Source: an uncultured Litoreibacter sp. (GTDB taxonomy: Bacteria > Pseudomonadota > Alphaproteobacteria > Rhodobacterales > Rhodobacteraceae). From it: 64,000 bases of DNA. Positions 43,756-52,213 of the stretch are shown here, one piece after another (position 1 is the first letter of the stretch; each line of letters begins with the position of its first letter). The stretch is from assembly GCF_947487515.1 (NCBI RefSeq), contig NZ_CANKWO010000002.1, positions 62,001 to 126,000 of the forward strand. The letters run 5' to 3'. The notes beneath the pieces were generated by a model. The model searched no databases, was not told the origin of the DNA, and saw only the letters and a program-made list of their open reading frames with translations. A program made the translations under genes and the position numbers.

Positions 43756-44600
43756 AGTTTGATCTCGCTGGCTGGTGCTGTTTCCTGCAGCGTCTCATTG
43801 ATCTGCCGGTCCGTTTCATCTCGATTTGCCCGCGTTAATGCGTAGTCAATCAGACTGAAACGGATTGTCGTGTTGGCAACGCTATTCTGAACCGTGATCC
43901 GAAAAACCAGATCACAAGTCCCAATCCAATCTCCTTCTCTTGGAGATCTGAACTTATATATTGGCGAGCGACCAATCGCCGTTTTGCACGGGGCGCCATC
44001 ACTCAGGTAATCTGAAGACCCAACACCAGCAGCGCTCGGATTCGGATCGGCTGCTTTCAGGTCACGAACTAAAATCCCCCCAGCATGGGCATAGATCATC
44101 TCAGATTCGTAATTATCGAAGTGCTGCAACGACGGGGTGCCAAAGGCATCCTCGATTTGCTTGAATACCGATCCTGCAGAAGGCCGATCAGTCCCGGTTG
44201 CAACAATTACCCGCTCGACCCCAAGGACGCGTCCATCGAGAACATCGGTTGCAAGAGAAACATTGACCTCTTCATAAGGATCGCTGCCCATCCGAACGAG
44301 TGGTGTTACCCAAGGTGAGACCAATCTCTGTGCATACTCGAGCCGAAACGTTCGCCCGTTTGAACTTTGCACATTCAAAGTGACGACTTCATCTTCCAGA
44401 TTGCGATCAAAATATTCGGTAAGCGTTTCTGCAGCCTCTAATTTGGCGTTACCTGGGGCTACTCCTAGCACCATATAAGGGTGGCTAGTAACTTGGAGCG
44501 CTGGCGACATCGGGGTTAGCGTGTCTTCCGCAACTGCCGACAATGGTGCGGCAGCCAACAAGAATGGCATAGAGGCCAGTTTAGCCACTCGACACACCAT
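43752..44600 (-). CDS. Secreted hypothetical protein
   Basis: A 282-residue protein from the ATG at 44600 (AGGGGTG upstream). Residues 1-24 form a signal peptide (AKLASMPFLLAAAPLSAVA). The mature domain is beta-rich with one Cys pair (PCKTA; IGTCDL). No family is recognised. It probably resides in the periplasm. It is the first gene of a three-gene unit with 43345 and 42758, and divergent from the small XRE gene. Confidence 0.65.
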   Translation of the reverse strand: MVCRVAKLASMPFLLAAAPLSAVAEDTLTPMSPALQVTSHPYMVLGVAPGNAKLEAAETLTEYFDRNLEDEVVTLNVQSSNGRTFRLEYAQRLVSPWVTPLVRMGSDPYEEVNVSLATDVLDGRVLGVERVIVATGTDRPSAGSVFKQIEDAFGTPSLQHFDNYESEMIYAHAGGILVRDLKAADPNPSAAGVGSSDYLSDGAPCKTAIGRSPIYKFRSPREGDWIGTCDLVFRITVQNSVANTTIRFSLIDYALTRANRDETDRQINETLQETAPASEIKL

Positions 44601-44678
44601 GTCTAACACCCCTGACGACTCTGAAATCTGACATCCCATAATTCTCTTCCTCAACAGCAACTGAGCACGAATGTATGT

Positions 44679-44703
44679 TAAAACAGGTAGAGCTAAAACA
44701 GGT
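44679..44703. promoter_or_regulatory. Direct repeats before XRE gene
   Basis: The ten bases TAAAACAGGT occur twice, 15 bases apart, ending 20 bases before the GTG of the XRE regulator. This is a plausible operator for autoregulation. Confidence 0.35.
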
Positions 44704-44723
44704 GATCCTCAATAGAATAATGT

Positions 44724-44951
44724 GTGAAGAGAACACCCAAAAGCCCACTGCGAGACATAGTCGCCCGCAATATGAGACTGCTTCGTGCGGAACGAGGCTG
44801 GTCGCAAGAACGATTGGCCGAAGAAGCCGGTTTGAACCGCACGTACTTGAGTGCAGTCGAACGGTCGGAGCAAAATATTTCGATCGACAATTTGTTCCGT
44901 GTCGCTACTGGACTGGGTGTTGAGAGTTGGACATTGCTTAAAGATCAATGA
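44724..44951 (+). CDS. Small XRE-family HTH regulator
   Basis: A 75-residue single-domain Cro/CI-type protein: NMRLLRAERGWSQERLAEE and the recognition region AGLNRTYLSAVERSEQNIS. The size and sequence are like controller (C) proteins and orphan XRE regulators. It starts at GTG. No restriction-modification genes are nearby, so it probably controls itself and the divergent 44600 unit. Confidence 0.85.
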   Translation: MKRTPKSPLRDIVARNMRLLRAERGWSQERLAEEAGLNRTYLSAVERSEQNISIDNLFRVATGLGVESWTLLKDQ

Positions 44952-45076
44952 ATTCAAATAAATACCAGGTAGGCTCACAGCTCTAACGTCAAAGGTAGTT
45001 TTAACTTTTAACCTAACAATAACAATGGCTTAGACGTTGACCTGGGGTTCGATTTCCGATTACCCTCAACCAACAA

Positions 45077-45328
45077 ATGTTGGTGATAAAATTGGAAAAC
45101 GGCGCAAAGATTTCAAAAAAAGAAGAGATAAAGGCCCGCCTCCGCACAAAGGGTCTTTCGCTTTCAGTTATCGCTCGTCGGTTAAACCTTCAGCCATCCA
45201 CGGTGTCAGGCGTACTTGGCGGCCATGCTAGGTCGGTCAGGGTAGAAAAAGAGCTGGCAGAAGCTCTGGATACCACCGTCGCCGAGCTTTTCCCAAACAG
45301 GATCTACAAATCGGAGGAAAAACAGTGA
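45077..45328 (+). CDS. Ner-family DNA-binding protein upstream of IS21-type genes
   Basis: Up to 83 residues with a Ner/Nlp-like domain: ARLRTKGLSLSVIARRL, LQPSTVSGVL and VEKELAEALDTTVAELFPN. The exact start is unclear because no ribosome site precedes 45077. It is the same family as the protein at 24084 and occupies the same position, directly upstream of a transposition operon with a hairpin in between. An AACGTC...GACGTT dyad lies in the 125 bases before it. Confidence 0.78.
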   Translation: MLVIKLENGAKISKKEEIKARLRTKGLSLSVIARRLNLQPSTVSGVLGGHARSVRVEKELAEALDTTVAELFPNRIYKSEEKQ

Positions 45329-45345
45329 GCCCATAAAAATGAGAA

Positions 45346-45379
45346 AGCCTCAAATTTGCCTGGCCGCAAATTCGAGGCT
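45346..45379 (+). terminator. Hairpin after second Ner-like gene
   Basis: Two 14-base arms (AGCCTCAAATTTGC / GCAAATTCGAGGCT) pair with one mismatch around a six-base loop, 18 bases after the Ner-like stop. There is no T-run, so it may act as an attenuator. Confidence 0.45.
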
Positions 45380-45450
45380 CAGAGGCAATTCACCTCCATA
45401 CTCTTAGGTGCAGCCTCTCCAAAATCACACAAAATGTCAAGCCGAAGCCG

Positions 45451-45463
45451 GGTTCGCCGAACC
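45451..45463. promoter_or_regulatory. Dyad before istA
   Basis: A perfect palindrome GGTTCG-C-CGAACC lies about 40 bases before the istA start. It is a candidate binding site for the Ner-like repressor or a terminal transposase site. Confidence 0.35.
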
Positions 45464-45503
45464 TGTTTTTGTGCTTGAGGAAAATCGCTAAATGGAGAGC
45501 TTT

Positions 45504-47057
45504 ATGAAAAGCACGACCAGACGGATCGTGGACCTCTTGTGGTGTCCCGATGAAACAAACACATCAATCGCTCGGAAAACAGGAAAGCACCGAGATTCAA
45601 TTCGCAAATATCGAGCGAACATGCAGGTCTCAGGGTTGAACAAGAAGGAGCTGGATACGCTAGATGATGCTCAGTTGGATCTGTTAATCAAGGGACCTAA
45701 ACGGGTACGATCACGCTTCTACGAGCCTGATTTGGATCAGGTTCTGATCAATAGGAAAAAGCCTGGAGTCACTCTAAGAATCTTACACGGTCAATATGTT
45801 GATGAAGTAAATAACTTCAACGACCCCAACTTGGCGCCCATGAGTGAAAGTCTATTCTATCAAAGAGTTAGAGAGCACAAGAAGAAGCGCGGACCAGAAT
45901 TTCGCCACGAACATGTCCCTGGTGGCTCCTTGCAGTTCGATTTTTCAGGAAAGAGGCCCACGTACGTTGACAACGGAGGGAAGGTCATTTCGGCAGAGCT
46001 TGCAATTGCAGTCTTGCCATTTAGCGGGCTTACATTCGCAATGGCGATTGCAAGTCAGTCTCTGCCACACTGCACTGAGGCCTTCGTCGCGGCGTTGGAG
46101 TATTTCGGCGGTGTGCCGGATGATGCAGTTTTTGATAACTTTAAGGCAGCGGTGGACAAACCTCGACGAGGGAGTGAACCAGCAAAAATCAACCTGAATT
46201 TCCAAGCATGTCTTGACCATTACAGTCTTTTTCCAGACCCGACACGAACCTACGCGGCGCGCGACAAGGGTATGGTTGAGAAAATGGTTCAGGAAGTTCA
46301 GCGGAGCTTTCTCGGTAAGGGGCGCTACCTGAATTGCTACTCGCTGACTGATCTGAACGAGAAGCTGAAAGAAGCGCTTGATGAAATTAACCATCGCCCC
46401 ATGTCAAAACGTGCGGGCATGTCCCGATGGCAAATTTTCAAAAGCCAAGAGGCCGCGTGTTTAGCCCCGCTACCGACCGCCAGATATGAATTTGGACGCT
46501 GGCAGGTCGGACTGACTGTCCCGCTCCACTATCATGTATTTGTGGACGGTGTTGGATACAGTGTCCCCTCTCGTTTCGTTGGGGCTCAGGTAAACGTCAA
46601 GGCAACTGCGAATTCGGTCGAGATTTTCACAAATGGGTTTCCAATAGCCATTCATCAACGATCAAATGACTTGTCTGGGCGAAAGACCAGCTCAGATCAC
46701 TTACCTGCTCATCACAAAGCAATGACATCTTATCGTAAGGAAGCGGTACTTCGATTCTCGGAAAGCTTAGGTCCGATTGTCGCGACATTCGTCCAGGAGC
46801 ATCTGAACCTGCACAGAAATGTCAAAGCGGCCGGCGACATGGTTAAAAAGCTGTCGAGCAAGATTCATCATTACGGCCGGCTGGCAGTAGAAAATGCAAT
46901 CACAGAAGCCCTCGAGCGTGGTCAGATTAATGCCCTGGCGGTCTATGGTATTCTCGAACGTGGGAGCACTAGCTTCCAGGAAGATTTGCCCTCACCTTCA
47001 ATGCCGAGCGGTAATATCCGAGGTGCTGAATACTACTCGGACGAGGGGGATAATTGA
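45504..47057 (+). CDS. istA: IS21-family transposase IstA
   Basis: A 517-residue DDE transposase from the ATG at 45504 (GGAG six bases upstream). It has an N-terminal helix-turn-helix (SIARKTGKHRDSIRKYR), an rve catalytic core with the Asp of LQFDFSGKRP, the Asp of VFDNFKAAV and the Glu in the MVEKMVQEVQRSF helix, then a C-terminal beta domain (GYSVPSRFVG). IstA cuts and joins the element ends. It is intact by length. Confidence 0.93.
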   Translation: MKSTTRRIVDLLWCPDETNTSIARKTGKHRDSIRKYRANMQVSGLNKKELDTLDDAQLDLLIKGPKRVRSRFYEPDLDQVLINRKKPGVTLRILHGQYVDEVNNFNDPNLAPMSESLFYQRVREHKKKRGPEFRHEHVPGGSLQFDFSGKRPTYVDNGGKVISAELAIAVLPFSGLTFAMAIASQSLPHCTEAFVAALEYFGGVPDDAVFDNFKAAVDKPRRGSEPAKINLNFQACLDHYSLFPDPTRTYAARDKGMVEKMVQEVQRSFLGKGRYLNCYSLTDLNEKLKEALDEINHRPMSKRAGMSRWQIFKSQEAACLAPLPTARYEFGRWQVGLTVPLHYHVFVDGVGYSVPSRFVGAQVNVKATANSVEIFTNGFPIAIHQRSNDLSGRKTSSDHLPAHHKAMTSYRKEAVLRFSESLGPIVATFVQEHLNLHRNVKAAGDMVKKLSSKIHHYGRLAVENAITEALERGQINALAVYGILERGSTSFQEDLPSPSMPSGNIRGAEYYSDEGDN

Positions 47058-47800
47058 TGCAGCTTCATACAGTACTTGAACTGGCACGAGAGCTTCGTCT
47101 TTCCGGCCTCGCCGAGGCACTGGAACAACAGCAATCAGATACCAGCCATGACGAGCTTTCGTTCACCGAACGTTTAGGGGCTCTGATGCTATCAGAGAAG
47201 GAAAAACGCCACAATAACATGCTCGAACGCCTGACAAAAGACGCGCGATTGAAGCTGAATGCCGTGCCTGAAGAACTGAATTATTCGATCGACAGAGGCT
47301 TTCAATCAGCGCAGATGCGCGAGCTCCTTCAGTGCTCGTGGGTCAAGCGCGGATGGAACATCCTGATATCTGGTGAAACTGGTACGGGAAAAACCTGGAT
47401 CGGATGTTGCATCGCAACGGCAGCAATCAGGAACGCGATCAAATCCAAGTATTATAAGGTCGATGACCTTCTATATGAGATGGCGTTGGCGCGAGCTGAC
47501 GGCAACTACCTAAAGTTCAAAACCAAGCTGGAGAAATACGAGTTGTTGGTGCTGGACGACTTTGGCGTCACACCAATGACGCAGCAGGGCAAATCTGACC
47601 TTTTGGCAATTGTCGAAGATCGTGTGCATTCACGATCGACGATCTTCATCGGACAGAGACCATACAACGATTGGCATGCGTTTATAGACGATCCAATCAT
47701 TGCAGATGCCGTTCTCGATCGGCTTTCTCACAACCGTTACCACATCAAGCTGAAGGGCCGCTCAAGACGAAAGAAGGAAGCATCTTTTGACGAAACCTAG
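47057..47800 (+). CDS. istB: IS21-family ATPase IstB
   Basis: A 247-residue AAA+ helper ATPase: Walker A SGETGTGKTW, Walker B LLVLDDFG, sensor region STIFIGQRP. Its ATG shares a base with the istA stop (TGATG). IstB binds target DNA and stimulates IstA. The pair appears intact; I could not define the terminal inverted repeats by eye. Confidence 0.93.
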   Translation: MQLHTVLELARELRLSGLAEALEQQQSDTSHDELSFTERLGALMLSEKEKRHNNMLERLTKDARLKLNAVPEELNYSIDRGFQSAQMRELLQCSWVKRGWNILISGETGTGKTWIGCCIATAAIRNAIKSKYYKVDDLLYEMALARADGNYLKFKTKLEKYELLVLDDFGVTPMTQQGKSDLLAIVEDRVHSRSTIFIGQRPYNDWHAFIDDPIIADAVLDRLSHNRYHIKLKGRSRRKKEASFDET

Positions 47801-47825
47801 AAATCACTCGTAGCATGCATTTTGT

Positions 47826-47860
47826 TTCGGCGCTGATTGTAGATTGCAGCCAGCGCCGAA
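47826..47860. terminator. Hairpin between istB and convergent araC-type gene
   Basis: Two perfect ten-base arms (TTCGGCGCTG / CAGCGCCGAA) flank a 15-base loop, 26 bases after the istB stop and 52 bases before the end of the convergent regulator. It could serve both genes as a terminator; T-runs are short. Confidence 0.5.
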
Positions 47861-47911
47861 TTTCAATTCCAAAGGATGCTGACTGGGTATGGAATCTGCA
47901 CGGGAAAAGCC

Positions 47912-48787
47912 TTAAGTCTGATGCATCAGACGTTGCCAGTCTCCGGGAGAAATTCCGTAGCCCGTTTTAAATCGCCGTGTCATATGCGATTGATCACTGA
48001 AACCCGCTCTCACCGCAGCGTCAACCAAAGTAGTTCCAGCAGCAATGTCGCCTCGGACCTGGTCCAAACGACGCATTGTCAGATATCGATACGGGCTTGT
48101 TCCAAACGCTTTTCTAAACTGACGAGCAAGCGCAAATCGGTCCAAGCCAGTAATTTTTTCTAGTTGGTCTGAATGCACAACTTGAGCGAGGTTGCCGTCG
48201 AGATATTCCCTCGCACGGTTTGTCGCTTTTAGGTCGATCAACGAGCCTGTTGTTCGGTGAGCAGACTTGTCGTTTGCCAACAGCCCATCTGCCAGCAACA
48301 CGGCCAGCTCATCCATCGCGACCGGCTCAAGCGATGTGTCCATATCAGCAAACGCAGCTTGGATCGCCTGCATCAAACGGGGGTCTGTAAGAACGGCATC
48401 ACGCAAGAAGGGAAGTGCGTTCGCTTCTGGCCCTAAAGCCTCGCGCACCAAAGATGGCTCAACATAAAGCATCCGGTAGTGAAACCCTTCTTGCGTACCG
48501 GCCTCGCCCGTATGAATTTCGTCAGGGTGAAGAACAATCACTTGGCCCGCAACACTGTCAGAACGCGCACCACGATAATCGAAGCTCTGCACGCCATTTA
48601 TTGTGTATCCTATTGAGTAAGTATCATGCCGATGCGGGGCGTAAGCTTCACCAGAGAAATAGGCCTCAATCCTCTGGATACCGGTCTGCCAAGGTGCAGC
48701 GACGACCCAATCATTCGCGCACGATCGTTCAAGACCCGGTGTGAGGTCATGTGATCTTACTTCAGTGGATCGTCGTTCGTTTTGGAT
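47912..48787 (-). CDS. AraC-family regulator with non-standard start
   Basis: The protein has an N-terminal cupin-like AraC-binding domain and C-terminal double helix-turn-helix (ITGLDRFALARQFRKAFGTSP; VDAAVRAGFSDQSHMTRRFK). The first ordinary start is GTG at 48592, but the frame stays open for 65 codons upstream and these encode the conserved start of the domain (WQTGIQRIEAYFSGE; YAPHRHDTYSIGYTI). The upstream part has no ATG, GTG or TTG in frame; an ATC at 48787 sits seven bases after a clean AGGAG. Either a rare ATC start is used or the original start codon has mutated. It is divergent from the cupin gene. Confidence 0.75.
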   Translation of the reverse strand: MQNERRSTEVRSHDLTPGLERSCANDWVVAAPWQTGIQRIEAYFSGEAYAPHRHDTYSIGYTINGVQSFDYRGARSDSVAGQVIVLHPDEIHTGEAGTQEGFHYRMLYVEPSLVREALGPEANALPFLRDAVLTDPRLMQAIQAAFADMDTSLEPVAMDELAVLLADGLLANDKSAHRTTGSLIDLKATNRAREYLDGNLAQVVHSDQLEKITGLDRFALARQFRKAFGTSPYRYLTMRRLDQVRGDIAAGTTLVDAAVRAGFSDQSHMTRRFKTGYGISPGDWQRLMHQT

Positions 48788-48847
48788 CGGAAATCTCCTA
48801 ATGGCTTCGAAAACATATCCGTAACAAGAACAAGAAGGAAGTTATCA

Positions 48848-49204
48848 ATGAAATCAGTCAATCTTGCTGAAAAGCTGGCGCACTTTTCAACCCATTGGGA
48901 CCCGCATGTGGTTGCCGATTACAACGATAATGAAGTCATGGTGGTCAAGTTCATCGGTGAGTATCCATTTCATAAACACGACACCACAGATGATTTTTTC
49001 TACGTGCTGGAAGGTGAGATGCAGATGGACATCGAAGGAGAGCCGTCGCGCACGATCAAGGCGGGCGAACTGTTCATTGTTCCAAAGGGGGTGGTGCATC
49101 GGCCACGCGCAGACAGAGAAGTTAAAGTGCTGCTGATCGAGCCGAAAGGGGAACCCAATTCAGGCGATTCAGATCGCGAAGCAGCGCCAAAGACCCGAAT
49201 CTGA
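48848..49204 (+). CDS. Cupin-domain protein
   Basis: A 118-residue single cupin. The metal-binding motif is FHKHDTTDDFFYVLEG (H-x-H...E...G), followed by GELFIVPKGVVHRPRA with the second-motif His. The start at 48848 has GAAGG seven bases upstream. The function is probably a small-molecule enzyme or binding protein. The divergent AraC regulator likely controls it. Confidence 0.88.
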   Translation: MKSVNLAEKLAHFSTHWDPHVVADYNDNEVMVVKFIGEYPFHKHDTTDDFFYVLEGEMQMDIEGEPSRTIKAGELFIVPKGVVHRPRADREVKVLLIEPKGEPNSGDSDREAAPKTRI

Positions 49205-49260
49205 TAACTTTCTGCGGCGGGATAGCTGACGTTCATGCCCGCCGCAGCATCTCGCACTTT

Positions 49261-49347
49261 GGGCTCATACCAGCCATATTCTGCTCCGAGGCATCGTCCG
49301 CCTAGGATTGCGGAAGTTTCAGCAAGGTCGGCCCTTTGCGGACCTTC
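49261..49347. repeat. 87-bp repeat, copy B1
   Basis: Direct repeat of 50852-50937 with one base gap and about five differences. It begins GGGCTCATACCAGCCATATT and ends GGCCCTTTGCGGACCTTC. It lies in the gap between the cupin and ArsR genes, which otherwise holds only degenerate repeat fragments. Confidence 0.85.
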
Positions 49348-49563
49348 GTGGCTGGACGAAGCGCTGCAGCGCAGCTTCCCCGAACCGGACATTCGCTGCA
49401 CCAGTGATATCGACGCGTTTCTAAAGATCCAAAGAGCGGGACTTTGCTGCCGTTGGCATGACGTCCAGCAACGTCCGCTATTGTGAAATTCAGTGAGTTC
49501 AAGACCCACGAAAAAGGGGTTACCGTATTATACCACTTGCTTAATTAACCGTTTGGTTTATTA

Positions 49564-49911
49564 ATGGCTTCCATGAATACATCTGACCAACTTGACGCAG
49601 CCTTCGCCGCATTGGCCAACCCGACTCGGAGAGCGATCCTTGCGCATTTGGCACAGGGTGAAGCAACCGTGAACACCTTGGCAGAGCCGTTCGATATGAG
49701 CCTGCCTGCCATCTCAAAACATATACGTGTTCTTGAAAATGCCGGTCTAGTCACACGGGGGCGGGATGCGCAATTCCGACCCTGCATACTGAATGCACAA
49801 CCACTAAAGGTCGTCGCCAATTGGACCGATCAGTACCGCCACATCTGGGATGCGCGCTTTGACGTGATGGCCGGAGTCCTCCAAACGATGAAGGAAACAA
49901 AAAATGAGTGA
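49564..49911 (+). CDS. ArsR-family transcriptional regulator
   Basis: A 115-residue winged-helix protein: ALANPTRRAILAHLAQGE, the recognition region FDMSLPAISKHIRVLENAGLV, and RDAQFRPCIL. It belongs to the metal-independent group usually found with AHSA1/SRPBCC genes. It overlaps the next gene by eight bases. Alternative ATG at 49573. Confidence 0.92.
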   Translation: MASMNTSDQLDAAFAALANPTRRAILAHLAQGEATVNTLAEPFDMSLPAISKHIRVLENAGLVTRGRDAQFRPCILNAQPLKVVANWTDQYRHIWDARFDVMAGVLQTMKETKNE

Positions 49912-50389
49912 TCAGCAAACTTGGGTAAAGATTCAGCGCGAATTCGACGCGCCGATTGAAAAAGTTTGGGATATGTGGACTGACCCAGAGCTCTTCAAGC
50001 AATGGTACGGCCCTATGGGGATGTCTGTTCCAACAGCTGAAATGGATGTCGTTGTCGGCGGCATACGCAAGGTTTGCATGGAAATGAAATCGCCCGAGCG
50101 CACGATGTCGATGTGGTTCACAGGTGTCTACAAAGAGGTCAAAAACCCATACCGCCTCGTTTATACTGAAAGCATGTGCGACGAAGACGGAACGATTATC
50201 TCACCCCAAAGCATGGGTATGCCAGCGGGGCACCCTGATATCACCGAAGTTATCGTTGAGTTAAGCGAAGCCGATGGTATGACCACTATGACGATGGTTC
50301 ATGTCGGTGTGCCAGAAGGCTCGGGCGGTGATGGTGGATGGAACCAAGCCTTCGACAAACTCGCAGATCTTTTTGGAAGCAACACATGA
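49904..50389 (+). CDS. SRPBCC / AHSA1-domain protein
   Basis: A 161-residue START-like protein: REFDAPIEKVWDMWTDPELFKQWYGPMG at the N-terminus and a C-terminal long helix (GWNQAFDKLADLFGS). This is the typical partner of ArsR-type regulators in a two-gene unit; the ligand is unknown. AAGGA eight bases upstream. It overlaps the following frame by ATGA. Confidence 0.92.
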   Translation: MSDQQTWVKIQREFDAPIEKVWDMWTDPELFKQWYGPMGMSVPTAEMDVVVGGIRKVCMEMKSPERTMSMWFTGVYKEVKNPYRLVYTESMCDEDGTIISPQSMGMPAGHPDITEVIVELSEADGMTTMTMVHVGVPEGSGGDGGWNQAFDKLADLFGSNT

Positions 50390-50802
50390 ACACGGATATC
50401 TCACGGCCAACGGGCTGGAAGCCCATTCCGCTAGCGCTCTAAGTTCTTTCTGTTGTGATGCTGTTGTGGGCCATTGGATCAGCGATGAACCTCGCAAACC
50501 TGATGGAAAACGGTTTGCCGGTACTCGGCACATTTGTGTTCGGCATTAGCGCGTTACTTGTGGTCTTGTTTTTGGATTTCATTGGACCAGCGGTGTTCTT
50601 ATACGCACTTTGGAACAGAAAACCTTGGGGTGTGAAGTGGGCCTTTTTCTATATTGGGCTGTTCGTTCTCAACGGTATTGTTGCTTTGCTCACCGTGAGT
50701 GATCTGCTTGGGTTTGCACAAATACTGGTTCCAAACATTGCCAGCTTATTGTTCCTGTCAGTGATCTACTGGAAGCGGGCCTATTTTGCCGGTGCGAACT
50801 GA
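50386..50802 (+). pseudogene. Small four-helix membrane protein interrupted by TAA
   Basis: An ATG overlapping the SRPBCC stop opens a frame reading MNTDISRPTGWKPIPLAL, then TAA at 50440-50442. It continues in the same frame as VLSVVMLLWAIGSAMNL through four hydrophobic helices to 50802. Without the TAA it would be a 138-residue membrane protein coupled to the SRPBCC gene. Translation could restart at the GTG at 50455, giving 115 residues that lack the N-terminus. The family is not recognised (DoxX-like in size only). Confidence 0.7.
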
Positions 50803-50851
50803 TGTTCTTTCAATAGCCGACGTTCGTGCAAAGCGCAGCATTCGGTAACAT

Positions 50852-50937
50852 GGGCTCATATCAGCCATATTCTGCTCCGAGGCATCGTCCACCTCGGATG
50901 CGGAAGTTTCAGCAAGGTCGGCCCTTTGCGGACCTTC
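50852..50937. repeat. 87-bp repeat, copy B2
   Basis: Direct copy of 49261-49347. With B1 it exactly brackets the ArsR/AHSA1/membrane-protein unit. The surrounding gap (50803-51163) holds repeat fragments and no supported gene. Confidence 0.85.
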
Positions 50938-51163
50938 ACGACGATCTCAAATACTGCGGCGCAGCCCGCATAGCGGACATTGCCTAACGAGAACAGAATT
51001 TGAACATGTCTGATGGCTGCATCGCGGACAAAGCAACATTCGAGTAATCGCAAACACATATCAGCTTTGTTTGGATCAGCCTCACACCAATCGTTACAAA
51101 AACGCGGGCGATACTCATCGCCCGCGTGTGGCTTGATTGTGGAAAAAATAGAATTCTTTACTT

Positions 51164-52072
51164 TTAAAACGGAGCAAAACTGTCGCTGGCGTTGTTGGGC
51201 ACGCTCCAGCGCTCACTGGGACCAATCGCTAGCTCTGGCGCGCCCTGCATTGGTACCTGACCATGATCGCCATACAGCCACAGTACAAGATTCGAGCGTT
51301 CCCCTTTCGTGATCGGCATGGATTCATGCGCGACACTTCCGTGGTGAATGAGCGCCGTACCAGGTTTAAAACTCAGCTCCGCAATTTGCCGTGTGACGCG
51401 ATCAAAGAAGCGAACGCCTGAGCCAGAGAATTCCTCCCCGGGTAAGTTCAAATTCAGGTTCAGCGTCACCGACGACGCATCTGTATGCGCGCGTAATGAC
51501 GTGTCTTTGTCGGCTTGCCACTGAATGGAAAACCCAAAGGTTTGCGTGTCATAGCCATAGATGTCGGGGAACAGCAAACGCGACACTGGCCGCATATAGG
51601 CATCCATCAGGTCGCGGTAAAAGGATTGAAAGCTCGGTGCTGCGAGGTATCCTTCGGAACGGCTGTCGAGCATTGCACCACCTCGATTAAGTGAGATGCC
51701 ATATGGCGGGCGCAGCGGGATATCTGCATTGGCTGCAGCATCCATATAGCCACGCAAAATGTGCAACTGATCTGGGTCAAAGAACTGTGTTTCGTAAACG
51801 CCTGGAAAGACTTCTTTCCAAAGATCCTTAACGGCCCCCTCTGTGCATGGATCTTTCCATGCTGCTTCTACCGCTGTGCGCAACTTTGCATCGTAAAGGT
51901 TGCTATCCAAAACAGGGCGCGTGGCGCCTTCGCCTTCCCATTCTGCCCAAGCCTTTTGAAACAGAGTTTTGTTTTCATCCCAAAAGTGCTGCACGGAAGG
52001 GGCGCGGTTTAGCATTGCTTCGCGTGTTGGTCGTTCCACATTGCGGACTTGATCTAATGTCTCGAGTGCCAT
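51164..52072 (-). CDS. 2OG-Fe(II) oxygenase-like protein
   Basis: A 302-residue protein with a C-terminal double-stranded beta-helix: LRAHTDASSVTLNLNLNL (H-x-D), LIHHGSVAHESMPI (distal His), and KGERSNLVLWLYG (Arg for 2-oxoglutarate). The N-terminal 130 residues are helical. AGGAG precedes the ATG. It lies on the same strand as a crotonase, an SDR and a broken CmcJ-like oxygenase gene, suggesting breakdown or tailoring of a small molecule. Confidence 0.82.
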   Translation of the reverse strand: MALETLDQVRNVERPTREAMLNRAPSVQHFWDENKTLFQKAWAEWEGEGATRPVLDSNLYDAKLRTAVEAAWKDPCTEGAVKDLWKEVFPGVYETQFFDPDQLHILRGYMDAAANADIPLRPPYGISLNRGGAMLDSRSEGYLAAPSFQSFYRDLMDAYMRPVSRLLFPDIYGYDTQTFGFSIQWQADKDTSLRAHTDASSVTLNLNLNLPGEEFSGSGVRFFDRVTRQIAELSFKPGTALIHHGSVAHESMPITKGERSNLVLWLYGDHGQVPMQGAPELAIGPSERWSVPNNASDSFAPF

Positions 52073-52213
52073 TTTGTTTTCTCCTGTTAAGTTCCCTTGC
52101 GAAATCTACGCTTCGCGCTGTTTCCAAATAGAACTTTTAATGTCCGAAATCCTTCGTTTTGCATTTCATGCGGACACGCCAAATGTGACTGGGGTGCCCG
52201 CGTTTGTTGAGGG

